Under the pieces are notes generated by a model. That model did not search any database. It was not told where the DNA came from and saw only the letters and a list, made by a program, of their open reading frames with translations. Position numbers and translations under genes: made by a program. 64,000 nucleotides of DNA from Acidimicrobiia bacterium. GTDB lineage: Bacteria; Actinomycetota; Acidimicrobiia; Spongiisociales; UBA5794. Positions 34,111-41,530 of the stretch are shown here, in pieces. The stretch covers positions 1 through 64,000 of the forward strand of contig DASWKR010000035.1 of NCBI GenBank assembly GCA_036396535.1, read 5' to 3'. The first letter of the stretch is position 1, and every line of letters starts with the position of its first letter.

Positions 34111-34896
34111 TCACGTCGTGCCTGGCTCGTCGCCCCGCTGGGGGTGCACCCTGCCCTGCTGGCCCTTGAGCGAGAGACCGCTGCCGTGGCCGTATCGCAC
34201 CCTGGTGATCTCGGCCATGATGGCGACGGCGACCTCGGCGGGCTCCTCGGCCCCGATGTCGATCCCGATGGGTGCGTGGATCCTGGCGATCTCCTCTGCG
34301 GCCCAACCCTCGCCGATGAGCCGCTCCTCTCGCAGCGTGGCCGTGCGCCTGCTGCCGAGGGCGCCGATGTAGCGAATCGGCGAATTGCGGATCGCCGGGA
34401 ACACCGGGTCCTCGAATCTGGCGTCGTGGCTGAGCAGCACGACGTAGGTGCGCCCGTCGAGCTCGTATCGCTCGAAGACCGCGTCGGGCCATCCGACGAT
34501 GAGCTCGTCGACGTCGGGGAACCGCTCGGGCGTCGCCCACGCCTTGCGAGCATCTGCGATCGTCACCCGGTACCCGAGCTCCCTGGCGATCCTCACGAGT
34601 GGCTGGGCGATGTGGCCTGCGCCGAAGACGATGATCCGAGGTTGCGGGGCGATCGTCTCGATGAAGACGTCGCGCTCGCCGTAGGACAGCGTGCGGCTCT
34701 GTTCGCGCAGCATCAACTCGACGGCGTCGGTGACCACGTCGTCGGCGACGTCCTCCGGGATCGACCCCGCCAGCCAGGCGCCGTCGGCGTCGAGCACCCC
34801 CTTGGCACCGATCCCGGCTCCGGCCACGATCGTCACGGCGGCGCCGAGCCGCTCGTCGGTGGTCAGCTTGCGGATCGCTTCGAGAGTGTCGCTCAC
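34111..34896 (-). CDS. XdhC/CoxI-type maturation protein, Rossmann part
   Basis: The 261-residue protein has an N-terminal ~90-residue segment resembling the XdhC_CoxI domain ([18 protein letters not shown]) and then an XdhC Rossmann domain ([75 protein letters not shown]). GTGA overlaps the stop of the small XdhC N-domain gene, so the two act together as a split XdhC/CoxF. Expected role: Mo-cofactor handling for the CO dehydrogenase in the same cluster. Confidence 0.82.
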   Translation of the reverse strand: MSDTLEAIRKLTTDERLGAAVTIVAGAGIGAKGVLDADGAWLAGSIPEDVADDVVTDAVELMLREQSRTLSYGERDVFIETIAPQPRIIVFGAGHIAQPLVRIARELGYRVTIADARKAWATPERFPDVDELIVGWPDAVFERYELDGRTYVVLLSHDARFEDPVFPAIRNSPIRYIGALGSRRTATLREERLIGEGWAAEEIARIHAPIGIDIGAEEPAEVAVAIMAEITRVRYGHGSGLSLKGQQGRVHPQRGDEPGTT

Positions 34897-35204
34897 AGCT
34901 TCTCGATGAACACGTCGATCGTCCCGCCACACGTCAGCCCGACCTCGAAGGCGTCCTCGTCGGCTATCCCGTATGTCACGAGCTTTGGCTCACCGCTCTC
35001 GAGGACGCTCTTGGCGTGCAGCGCGACGTCGTTCTCGACGCAACCGCCGGAGACCGAGCCCTCCATGTCGCCGTCCGACGACACCAGGAACTTCGATCCT
35101 TCTGGGCGAGGCGCCGAGCCCTGGACACGCACGACGGTGGCGACCGCGACGTCCTTGCCTTCCGCCTTCCAGCGATCGGTGATGTCGAGGGCTTCTCTGA
35201 TCAT
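34893..35204 (-). CDS. Stand-alone XdhC_CoxI N-domain protein
   Basis: The 103-residue protein corresponds to just the PF02625 domain: [64 protein letters not shown]. The conserved GGCVE Cys and LTCGG Cys are present. It is translationally coupled to the downstream Rossmann-domain gene and lies below coxE, separated by two palindromic repeats. Together the pair corresponds to CoxF. Confidence 0.82.
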   Translation of the reverse strand: MIREALDITDRWKAEGKDVAVATVVRVQGSAPRPEGSKFLVSSDGDMEGSVSGGCVENDVALHAKSVLESGEPKLVTYGIADEDAFEVGLTCGGTIDVFIEKL

Positions 35205-35265
35205 GTTTCTCCTGCCTCCTCGATCGCATTATGCCGACTCACCGGGCGCCAGGCCGACGCGCTAT

Positions 35266-35317
35266 CCGTTCCGGCGTCCCTCCATCGCACAGACGCGGCG
35301 CGGGGACGCAAGAACGG
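35266..35317. repeat. Dispersed palindromic element, copy D1
   Basis: The arms are CCGTTCCGGCGTCCC (35266-35280) and GGGACGCAAGAACGG (35303-35317), with two mismatches. It pairs with D2 at 70-bp spacing. The inner stem is weaker than in the B and E copies. Confidence 0.75.
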
Positions 35318-35336
35318 ATGAGGCCGGCGCGCCATG

Positions 35337-35386
35337 CGTTCCTGCGTCCCTCCATCGCACAGACGCGTCGCGGGGACGCTAGAACG
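35337..35386. repeat. Dispersed palindromic element, copy D2
   Basis: The arms are CGTTCCTGCGTCCC (35337-35350) and GGGACGCTAGAACG (35373-35386). The right end abuts the stop codon of coxE. The block shares the CTCCATCGCACAGACGCG core with D1. Confidence 0.75.
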
Positions 35387-35387
35387 G

Positions 35388-36527
35388 TCAGCGGGCCGGG
35401 ACGGAGTCGAGGAGCCTGACCACATCGCGCAAGTCGTTCAGCGTACCAGCTGCCAGGAAGTGGTCGACGTGTGGAAGGGCGGCTTGTAGACCGCGGGTCT
35501 CCGGGGCGAACCCGGGCCGTCCTGCGAGCGGATTGAGCCACACGACTCGATGCATGGTGCGCGAGAACCGCGCCATCTCGGCGGCGAGCAGCGCCGGGTC
35601 GCCGGTGTCCCAACCGTCGGAGATGATCAGGCCGATGGCGCCTCCCCGGGTGACGCGCCTGCTCCAGTAGTCGTTGAACTCCTCGAGCGCCTCACCGATG
35701 CGGGTGCCCCCCGACCAGTCGCTGACCGACTTGGAGATCTGCTGCAGGGCCACCTCGGGAAGCTTCTGGCGCAACGGCCGGGTGATCCTGCTCAGCCTGG
35801 TGGCGAACACGAATGCCTCGACCCTCCCGAGGCGACCCTGGGCGGCGTGCATGAAGTACAGGAACATCTCGGTGTACCTCTCCATCGACCCGCTGATGTC
35901 GGCCATGACCACGAGGGGACGGCGACGCGGCCTGCGGCGTGCCATGGCGAGCCGCATCAGGTCGCCCTCGGGCCGCACGGCGTTGCGAAAGGTGCGGCGC
36001 ATGTCGGGCCGGGTTCCCTGCTTGGCGGAGACCCACCGCCGCGACGGGGCGTCGGCCGCTCGCCACAGCATCCGGGCGATCAGCCTGCGCACCTCCTCCC
36101 GCTCATCCGTATCCAGATCGCGAAAATCGCGATGCGACAGCCTCTCCGTGTACGACCCGCCTGCGATCTCCGTGACCTCACCGGAGGACGAGTCGCGCCC
36201 GGCGGCGCGAGCCGACAGGATCGGGAGCGAGGCGCGCAGCTGCGCATCCGGGGTGACCCGCACGGGGACCTCGAGCTCCTCGGGCGGCCGGACCTCGGCG
36301 CCTCCGCGCCCGAAGAACAGCGCGAACGCATCCTCGAACGCCTCGCGCTCGGTGGGACGAACCACGGTGAGCGAGCGCAGAGCATCGTGAACGTCGTCTC
36401 TCCTATCGAGGCCGACGACGTCGATGGCAGCGGCGAGCTCTCTCGCCGTCGCCGGGACCACCGTCAAGCCGCGGCCGCGCAGGTACCTGACGAAATGGAC
36501 CAGGTTGGCTGCGAAGGTCTCGCTCAC
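35388..36527 (-). CDS. coxE: CoxE-like von Willebrand factor A protein
   Basis: The 379-residue protein is a CoxE-type VWA protein: an N-terminal helical region (AANLVHFVRYLRGRGLTVVP), then a VWA domain with the MIDAS motif MADISGSMERYTEM, later GGTRIGEAL and ISDGWDTGD. CoxD (MoxR ATPase) and CoxE are needed for posttranslational maturation of the Cu-Mo site in form I CO dehydrogenase. GTGA overlaps the coxD stop. The gene ends directly at a palindromic repeat. Confidence 0.87.
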   Translation of the reverse strand: MSETFAANLVHFVRYLRGRGLTVVPATARELAAAIDVVGLDRRDDVHDALRSLTVVRPTEREAFEDAFALFFGRGGAEVRPPEELEVPVRVTPDAQLRASLPILSARAAGRDSSSGEVTEIAGGSYTERLSHRDFRDLDTDEREEVRRLIARMLWRAADAPSRRWVSAKQGTRPDMRRTFRNAVRPEGDLMRLAMARRRPRRRPLVVMADISGSMERYTEMFLYFMHAAQGRLGRVEAFVFATRLSRITRPLRQKLPEVALQQISKSVSDWSGGTRIGEALEEFNDYWSRRVTRGGAIGLIISDGWDTGDPALLAAEMARFSRTMHRVVWLNPLAGRPGFAPETRGLQAALPHVDHFLAAGTLNDLRDVVRLLDSVPAR

Positions 36528-37399
36528 ACCGACTCGAGCGCCTGCCCGATGCTGGCCCGCACGTGATCGACGTCCTCCTGGTACTTGAGGACGACGCCGA
36601 GGGTGTCCGTGACGACCTGCGGCGTCAGCTCCGTGGCGCCGAGCACCCCGAGAGCTGCCGCCCAATCGAGCGTCTCGGCAACCCCTGGAGGCTTGAACAG
36701 GTCCATGGCCCGCAGCCGCTGCATCGTCTTGGCGATCTGCTCGGCGAGCCGCGACGGGACCTCGGGAGCCTTGCGCCGCAGTATCGCAAGCTCGCGGGCG
36801 AAGTCCGGATAGTCGATCCAGTGGTACAGGCACCGCCGCTTGAGGGCGTCGTGGATCTCCCTCGTCCGGTTCGACGTGATCACGACGACCGGCGGCTGCT
36901 TGGCCTTGACCGTCTCGACCTCGGGGATGGTCACCTGATAGTCAGACAGCAGCTCGAGCAGGTACGCCTCGAACTCCTCGTCCGCCCTGTCGAGCTCGTC
37001 GATCAGGAGCACCGGGCGCTTGCCTTCCGCACCCTGCTCGATCGCCTGCAGCAGCGGCCTGGCAACAATGAAATCCCTGCTCATGATGTCCTTGACATCC
37101 GTCGCCTGCGAACCTGCCTCGGCGAGTCTGATGGCGAGCATCTGCCTGGCGTAGTCCCATTCGTACAGAGCGTGGCTGACGTCGAGGCCCTCGTAGCACT
37201 GCAGGCGGATGAGATCCTCCTCGAGCACCTTGGAGAGGACCTTGGCGACCTCGGTCTTTCCGACACCCGCCTCGCCCTCCAGGAATATCGGCCTACCGAG
37301 CTGAAGGGCCAAATGGATGACGACTGCGAGCGCGCGGTCGGCGACGTACTGCTCGCGGTCGAGCGCCGCTTGGACCTCGTCGACGGTGGTGGGGATCAC
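36524..37399 (-). CDS. coxD: CoxD-like MoxR AAA+ ATPase
   Basis: The 291-residue AAA+ protein has Walker A LEGEAGVGKTEVAKVLS, a YEGLDVSHALYEWDYARQM segment typical of CoxD, Walker B LLIDELDRADEEFEAYLLE, and sensor VVITSNRTREIHDALKRRC. CoxD-CoxE are chaperones that unfold or remodel apo-CO dehydrogenase so that sulfur and copper can be inserted. It is the first gene of the coxD-coxE-split coxF block. Confidence 0.9.
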   Translation of the reverse strand: MIPTTVDEVQAALDREQYVADRALAVVIHLALQLGRPIFLEGEAGVGKTEVAKVLSKVLEEDLIRLQCYEGLDVSHALYEWDYARQMLAIRLAEAGSQATDVKDIMSRDFIVARPLLQAIEQGAEGKRPVLLIDELDRADEEFEAYLLELLSDYQVTIPEVETVKAKQPPVVVITSNRTREIHDALKRRCLYHWIDYPDFARELAILRRKAPEVPSRLAEQIAKTMQRLRAMDLFKPPGVAETLDWAAALGVLGATELTPQVVTDTLGVVLKYQEDVDHVRASIGQALESV

Positions 37400-37441
37400 A
37401 AGCGGCGAGGGTAGTGGCGGTGCCGCAGATCGGCTGGCGCG

Positions 37442-37903
37442 CTACCAGAGCTCGGCGGCGAAGCCGATGTCGGGCGCATCGGCGAGGATCGGGCAGCCAG
37501 CAGGCAGCGTGGTGAACTCGCCGTACAGCGTCGCCAGGCCGACGCCGCTACCGGGCTCCCAGATGCCGTAGACCTTCCCGCTGTCAGAGATCCGCCACAT
37601 GCACACGTCGTCGTCCGGCGAGGCCTGCAGCTTGATGCCGTCGACCGCCGAGCTGTCGAGGGGGGCGCTCGGCGAGACGGCCTTGACGTTCGACTCGAGC
37701 CCGAGCGACGGGTCGGGATCGGCGATGACGGACTTCACCGCCGGGAGCAGGTCGCGCAACTCGCCCTTGGCGCTCGTGTCTCTCGCTTGATTCACGTGCC
37801 CCACGAACGTCGGGATGGCGATCGCCACGAGCACGGCCATGATGAGCACCACGGTGAGCAGCTCGACGAGGGTGAAGCCTTGTTCGGATGAGATACGTTT
37901 CAT
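37442..37903 (-). CDS. Type IV prepilin-like protein (pseudopilin)
   Basis: The 153-residue product has a short basic leader (MKRISSEQG) followed by the prepilin cleavage and methylation motif GFTLVELLTVVLIMAVLVAI, then a long amphipathic helix (HVNQARDTSAKGELRDLL) and a small globular domain with two Cys (DDVCMW and PAGCP). It should be cut by a prepilin peptidase after Gly and assembled into a pilus or pseudopilus. No pilus assembly genes are nearby, so it is an orphan. ATG 37909 or 37921 are alternative starts. It is downstream of malic enzyme by about 110 bp. Confidence 0.78.
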   Translation of the reverse strand: MKRISSEQGFTLVELLTVVLIMAVLVAIAIPTFVGHVNQARDTSAKGELRDLLPAVKSVIADPDPSLGLESNVKAVSPSAPLDSSAVDGIKLQASPDDDVCMWRISDSGKVYGIWEPGSGVGLATLYGEFTTLPAGCPILADAPDIGFAAELW

Positions 37904-38011
37904 GTGCATTTCGCCTGGCACGAACGAGTATCGGAGTGATGGAGCGCCGTCCTGAGGCGTTCTTGGGGCACGCCCCGGCGTCGAGCGACATGCCAGTGGC
38001 GGCCGGTCGCC

Positions 38012-39691
38012 TCAGCGCTTCTCGTAGATCGGGTACACGGGGTACCACATGTCCCGCTCGATGAGCTGCTCCAGATCGCTCTGCGGCTCTGCGACACCGT
38101 CTGCGATTGCCTGCTGGGCAACGGCGAGGGCGACCGCCCTCGAGACATCGCGCACCGCGGTGATGTTCGGGAAGACTCGTCCGCTGTCGAACGCCTCGCG
38201 GTCGACGGCGCCCCCGAGCGCCCGGCCCGCCGCGAGCAGCATGGCGTCCGTCACCTGGGTCGCTCCCACGGCGAGCGCCCCGAGGCCGATCCCTGGGAAG
38301 ACGAACACGTTGTTCGCCTGCCCGATCTCCTGGATCGTGCTCCCGCGCGCCACCGGGGCGAAAGGGCTTCCCGTGGCCACGATGGCGGCTCCATCGGACC
38401 ATTCGGCGACGGCGGACGGGATCGCCTCCGAGTGGCTCGTCGGGTTCGACAGCGGGAGCACGATCGGCCGGTCGGTTGCCTTGGCCATCATCCGGATGGC
38501 GTCTTCACTGAAAACGCCCGGAACGCCCGACACACCGATGATGACCGTCGCCTCGGTGTTGCGCACGACGTCGACGAGCCCGATCGGCTCATCGGCGACG
38601 GGCCATGCCTCGACGGCGGCGCGCGGCGCCGCCACCCGCTGCTTCATCGGCGTGAGGGAACCTCGGCCGTCCACGAGCAGGCCGCGACTGTCGAGGACCC
38701 AGAGGCGGGCGGCGACGTCCTCGTCGGTCGCCCCCTGGGCCTTCATGCCGAGGGCGAGCAGGTCCCTGATCCCGACGCCGGCGGATCCTGCGCCGACGAT
38801 GACGATGCGGTGATCACGCAGGCGAACACCCGTGTGGGCCTCGACCGCCTGCAGGCCACCCGTGACGATCGCCGCCGTGCCCTGGATGTCGTCGTTGAAC
38901 GACAGGATCGACTCGCGGTAGCGCTGCAGGATGTCGAAGCTGTTGAGATTGGCGAAGTCCTCCCATTGCACGAGCGCCCTCGGGTACACGAGCCTGACCG
39001 CTTCGACGAACTCATCGACGAGGGAGTCGTAGTCCTCGCCTCGGATGCGGGGCTCGCGGTACCCGAGATACAGCGGATCGGCCAGCAACTCGGCGTTGTT
39101 CGTTCCGACGTCGAGTGATATCGGGAGGCAACGAGACGGGTGGATGCCCGCCCCGGCGGTGTAGAGCGCCAGCTTGCCGATCGGGATGCCCATGCCTCCG
39201 GCGCCCTGGTCGCCGATGCCCAGGATCCTCTCGTTGTCTGTGACGACGATCACAGGGCGATCCCCGGTCGGGTGGGCGCTGAGCACGTCCACCATGCGAC
39301 CACGGTCCCGCGGTGTCAGGTAGACACCGCGGGCCCTCCGATAGATCCGCGACCAGTGTCGACAGGCGTACGCCACGGTCGGCGTGTACATGATCGGGAC
39401 GATCACCTCGAGATTCTCGAGTGCGAACCGGTGGAACAGCGTCTCGTTCCGGTCGAGGAGGCTGTTCAGATAGATGTTCCTCTCCATGTCCGACGGCTTG
39501 CGGTCGAACTGATCGCGTACCCGGAGCATCTGCTCTTGCATCGTGCTGACGTGATCCGGCAGCATTCCGAGCAATCCGAACGTCTCTCGCTCCTCGCGCG
39601 AGAACGCAGTCCCCTTGTTGAGGAGGGGATCCTTCACGAGGGCGGATCCCGTGAGAGAGATGCTGACGACGGGAAGGGGTGGGTCGGCCAT
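38012..39691 (-). CDS. NAD-dependent malic enzyme
   Basis: The 559-residue length and motifs match the large malic enzyme family: PIMYTPTVAYACRHW, the catalytic Tyr region, GDRPVIVVTDNERILGIGDQGAGGMGIPIGKL, LPISLDVGTNN, VQWEDFANLNSF, FNDDIQGTAAIV, and the NAD-binding IVIVGAGSAGVGI. It decarboxylates malate to pyruvate with reduction of NAD (or NADP). It starts 11 bp after the GNAT stop, so the two are probably co-transcribed. Confidence 0.92.
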   Translation of the reverse strand: MADPPLPVVSISLTGSALVKDPLLNKGTAFSREERETFGLLGMLPDHVSTMQEQMLRVRDQFDRKPSDMERNIYLNSLLDRNETLFHRFALENLEVIVPIMYTPTVAYACRHWSRIYRRARGVYLTPRDRGRMVDVLSAHPTGDRPVIVVTDNERILGIGDQGAGGMGIPIGKLALYTAGAGIHPSRCLPISLDVGTNNAELLADPLYLGYREPRIRGEDYDSLVDEFVEAVRLVYPRALVQWEDFANLNSFDILQRYRESILSFNDDIQGTAAIVTGGLQAVEAHTGVRLRDHRIVIVGAGSAGVGIRDLLALGMKAQGATDEDVAARLWVLDSRGLLVDGRGSLTPMKQRVAAPRAAVEAWPVADEPIGLVDVVRNTEATVIIGVSGVPGVFSEDAIRMMAKATDRPIVLPLSNPTSHSEAIPSAVAEWSDGAAIVATGSPFAPVARGSTIQEIGQANNVFVFPGIGLGALAVGATQVTDAMLLAAGRALGGAVDREAFDSGRVFPNITAVRDVSRAVALAVAQQAIADGVAEPQSDLEQLIERDMWYPVYPIYEKR

Positions 39692-39702
39692 AGGGCTTCA
39701 GA

Positions 39703-40206
39703 CTATTGCGAGGGCGCCGCGGCGCGCCACGTCGCCAGCGACAGCTCCATGAAACGGGCTCCGTCGAGCGGGTTTCCGTAGTAGGGCTCGATATCGACGA
39801 AACCAAGGGACTCGTAGAGGTCGATGGCGCCTCCCATCGCGGGGGCGACGGTGTCGAGCCGCATCGCCCGGAAGCCGGTCGCGGCAGCGTCTCCGATCGC
39901 TCGCTCCGCCAGGAGCCTGCCGATGCGGTGGCCGCGGGCCACGGGTCGCACCCACATGCGCTTCAGCTCGGCGATTCCCTCGTCGAGTGCCCGGTAGCCG
40001 ACGACGCCGGCTTGGATGCCTTCGAGCCTGGCCACGTACGCGGCTCCACCGGGCGGCCCGAACATCTCGGGGAGGCGGGCAACCTCTGCGTCGAAGTCCT
40101 GGAAGCACAGCTCGAACGGCAGCCACGCCACGTACTCGGTCATGAGCTGGGCGACGACGGCGAACCCGGCCGCATCGTCGACTCTCTCGATCGTCACGTC
40201 TCCCAC
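39703..40206 (-). CDS. GNAT-family N-acetyltransferase
   Basis: The 167-residue protein has the acetyl-CoA binding motif A (RMWVRPVARGHRIGRLLAE) and motif B near LYESLGFVDIEPYYGNP. These are typical of GNAT enzymes that acetylate small molecules or protein N-termini. The GTG at 40206 is preceded by GGAGGGAG. The long upstream in-frame extension runs through the palindromic repeats and is rejected. Substrate unknown. Confidence 0.82.
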   Translation of the reverse strand: MGDVTIERVDDAAGFAVVAQLMTEYVAWLPFELCFQDFDAEVARLPEMFGPPGGAAYVARLEGIQAGVVGYRALDEGIAELKRMWVRPVARGHRIGRLLAERAIGDAAATGFRAMRLDTVAPAMGGAIDLYESLGFVDIEPYYGNPLDGARFMELSLATWRAAAPSQ

Positions 40207-40243
40207 GAGGCTCCCTCCTCGCCCAGACGATATCCCACCCCTC

Positions 40244-40293
40244 CGCTCTTGCGTACCTCCATCGCATATGTGCGACACCGGGACGCCGGAACG
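40244..40293. repeat. Dispersed palindromic element, copy E1
   Basis: The outer arms CGCTCTTGCGT (40244-40254) and ACGCCGGAACG (40283-40293) are imperfect. The inner stem TCGCA-TATG-TGCGA (40262-40275) is perfect. It pairs with E2, 70 bp on. Confidence 0.75.
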
Positions 40294-40313
40294 AGAACGG
40301 GTCCTGCACCTTC

Positions 40314-40363
40314 CGCTCTTGCGTACCTCCATCGCACATGTGCGACACCGGGACGCCGGAACG
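40314..40363. repeat. Dispersed palindromic element, copy E2
   Basis: It is nearly identical to E1 over 50 bp. The inner core TCGCACATGTGCGA (40332-40345) is a perfect 14-bp palindrome. The pair sits between the divergent GNAT and HisC-like genes. Confidence 0.75.
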
Positions 40364-40393
40364 CGAGATCGAAGCCCGATAGGCTTGCCAGCG

Positions 40394-40429
40394 GACGAGC
40401 CAGTTGACGAGCCGGTTGACGAGATTTTG
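40394..40429. repeat. 12-bp tandem micro-repeat before the HisC-like gene
   Basis: GACGAGCCAGTT, GACGAGCCGGTT and a degenerate third unit follow each other directly. The copies bring TTGACG hexamers at 40404 and 40416, but neither is well spaced from the TACCGT box at 40434-40439. Confidence 0.6.
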
Positions 40430-40433
40430 GAGG

Positions 40434-40439
40434 TACCGT
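40434..40439 (+). promoter_or_regulatory. Possible -10 box TACCGT for the HisC-like gene
   Basis: TACCGT is followed by 5 nt and the GTG at 40445. GGAGGT (40429-40434) overlaps it and could instead be a distant RBS. Confidence 0.3.
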
Positions 40440-40444
40440 CGGGC

Positions 40445-41530
40445 GTGCCGAAGTTTCGCGAGGACCTCGACCACATCAAGGTGTACCGGCCCGGCAAGCC
40501 GATCGAGGAGCTGGCCAGGGAGATGGGAATCACGGACATCATCAAGCTGGCGTCGAACGAGTCGCCGCTGCCGCCGTTTCCCGAGGTCGTCGCGGCGATC
40601 GCGGCTGCGGCCGCCGCCGGAAACCGCTACCCGGAGACCACCAGCCCGCGAGTCCGTCAAGCCGTCGCCGCCCGTCACGACACGACGCCCGACAACGTCT
40701 GGGTTGCTCCGGGGGGAGCCTCGATCATCGGCACGGTCGCCCTCACGGTCCTCGGCCCGGGCACATCGTCGGTGTATGCCGACCCGTCGTTCGTCATGTA
40801 CGACATCGCCACGACCATCGCCCGCGGGGAGGGCATCACCGTGGCCACCGACGCCGCCGGGCGGCTCGACCTCGACGCGATGCGGGCCGCGGTTCGCGGC
40901 GACACGACCGTCGTGTTCCTGTGCAACCCGAACAACCCGACGAGCACCCATCTCTCCGGCGAGTCCGTCTCCGATTTCGTCGCCTCGTTGCCGGCGGGAA
41001 CCCTCGTTCTCGTCGACGAGGCGTACGCCGACTTCGCAACGGCGCCGGACTACGCGAGCGCCATCCCGCTGGCCCTCTCGAACGACGACGTCGTCGTGCT
41101 GAGGACCTTCTCGAAGGTCTACGGTCTCGCCGGGCTCCGCATCGGCTACGCCATAGGTACACCGGAGACGCTCCTGCGGCTCAGCTCGGCGCAGCTCCCG
41201 TTCGCGGTCTCCGTCGTGGCACAGGCGGCGGCCCTCGAGGCGCTCCGCCACGAGGAGCGCCTCATCGAACGGGTGGAGGACAACGAGATCGGCAGGGAGA
41301 TGCTCGCCGCCGAATTGCGTGACAGGGGATTCGAGGTGTTCGAGTCGCAGACGAACTTCGTCGCCTTCCGGCACGAGCAGAGCGGCGCCATCGCCGCGGC
41401 GCTCCAAGCGACCGGGGTCATCATCAGAGCCCTCGGCGACATCGTCCGTATCTCGGTCGGGTTGCCCGCCGAGAACGAACGCATGCTGGCTGCGATCGAC
41501 GAGTGGCGGGCCGGAGGGAGTGCCGGATGA
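40445..41530 (+). CDS. hisC: Histidinol-phosphate aminotransferase-like PLP enzyme
   Basis: The 361-residue class I/II aminotransferase has the HisC layout: IIKLASNESPLPPFPEV, RYPETTSPRVRQAVA, VFLCNPNNPTSTHL, LVLVDEAYADFA, and the PLP lysine in RTFSKVYGLAGLRIGYA (Lys224), plus the C-terminal Arg in DIVRISVGLPAENERML. HisC-type enzymes make histidinol phosphate, but many paralogues act on aromatic or other amino acids. No his genes are near, and the next gene, overlapping by ATGA, is a 2-oxoacid dehydrogenase E1. A transaminase supplying 2-oxoacids to that enzyme is therefore plausible. Confidence 0.83.
   Translation: MPKFREDLDHIKVYRPGKPIEELAREMGITDIIKLASNESPLPPFPEVVAAIAAAAAAGNRYPETTSPRVRQAVAARHDTTPDNVWVAPGGASIIGTVALTVLGPGTSSVYADPSFVMYDIATTIARGEGITVATDAAGRLDLDAMRAAVRGDTTVVFLCNPNNPTSTHLSGESVSDFVASLPAGTLVLVDEAYADFATAPDYASAIPLALSNDDVVVLRTFSKVYGLAGLRIGYAIGTPETLLRLSSAQLPFAVSVVAQAAALEALRHEERLIERVEDNEIGREMLAAELRDRGFEVFESQTNFVAFRHEQSGAIAAALQATGVIIRALGDIVRISVGLPAENERMLAAIDEWRAGGSAG

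Noticed and set aside
40016..40444. Upstream extension of the HisC-like aminotransferase frame
   Set aside because: It crosses the GNAT gene in antisense and both E-type palindromes; GTG 40445 matches the aminotransferase N-terminus.
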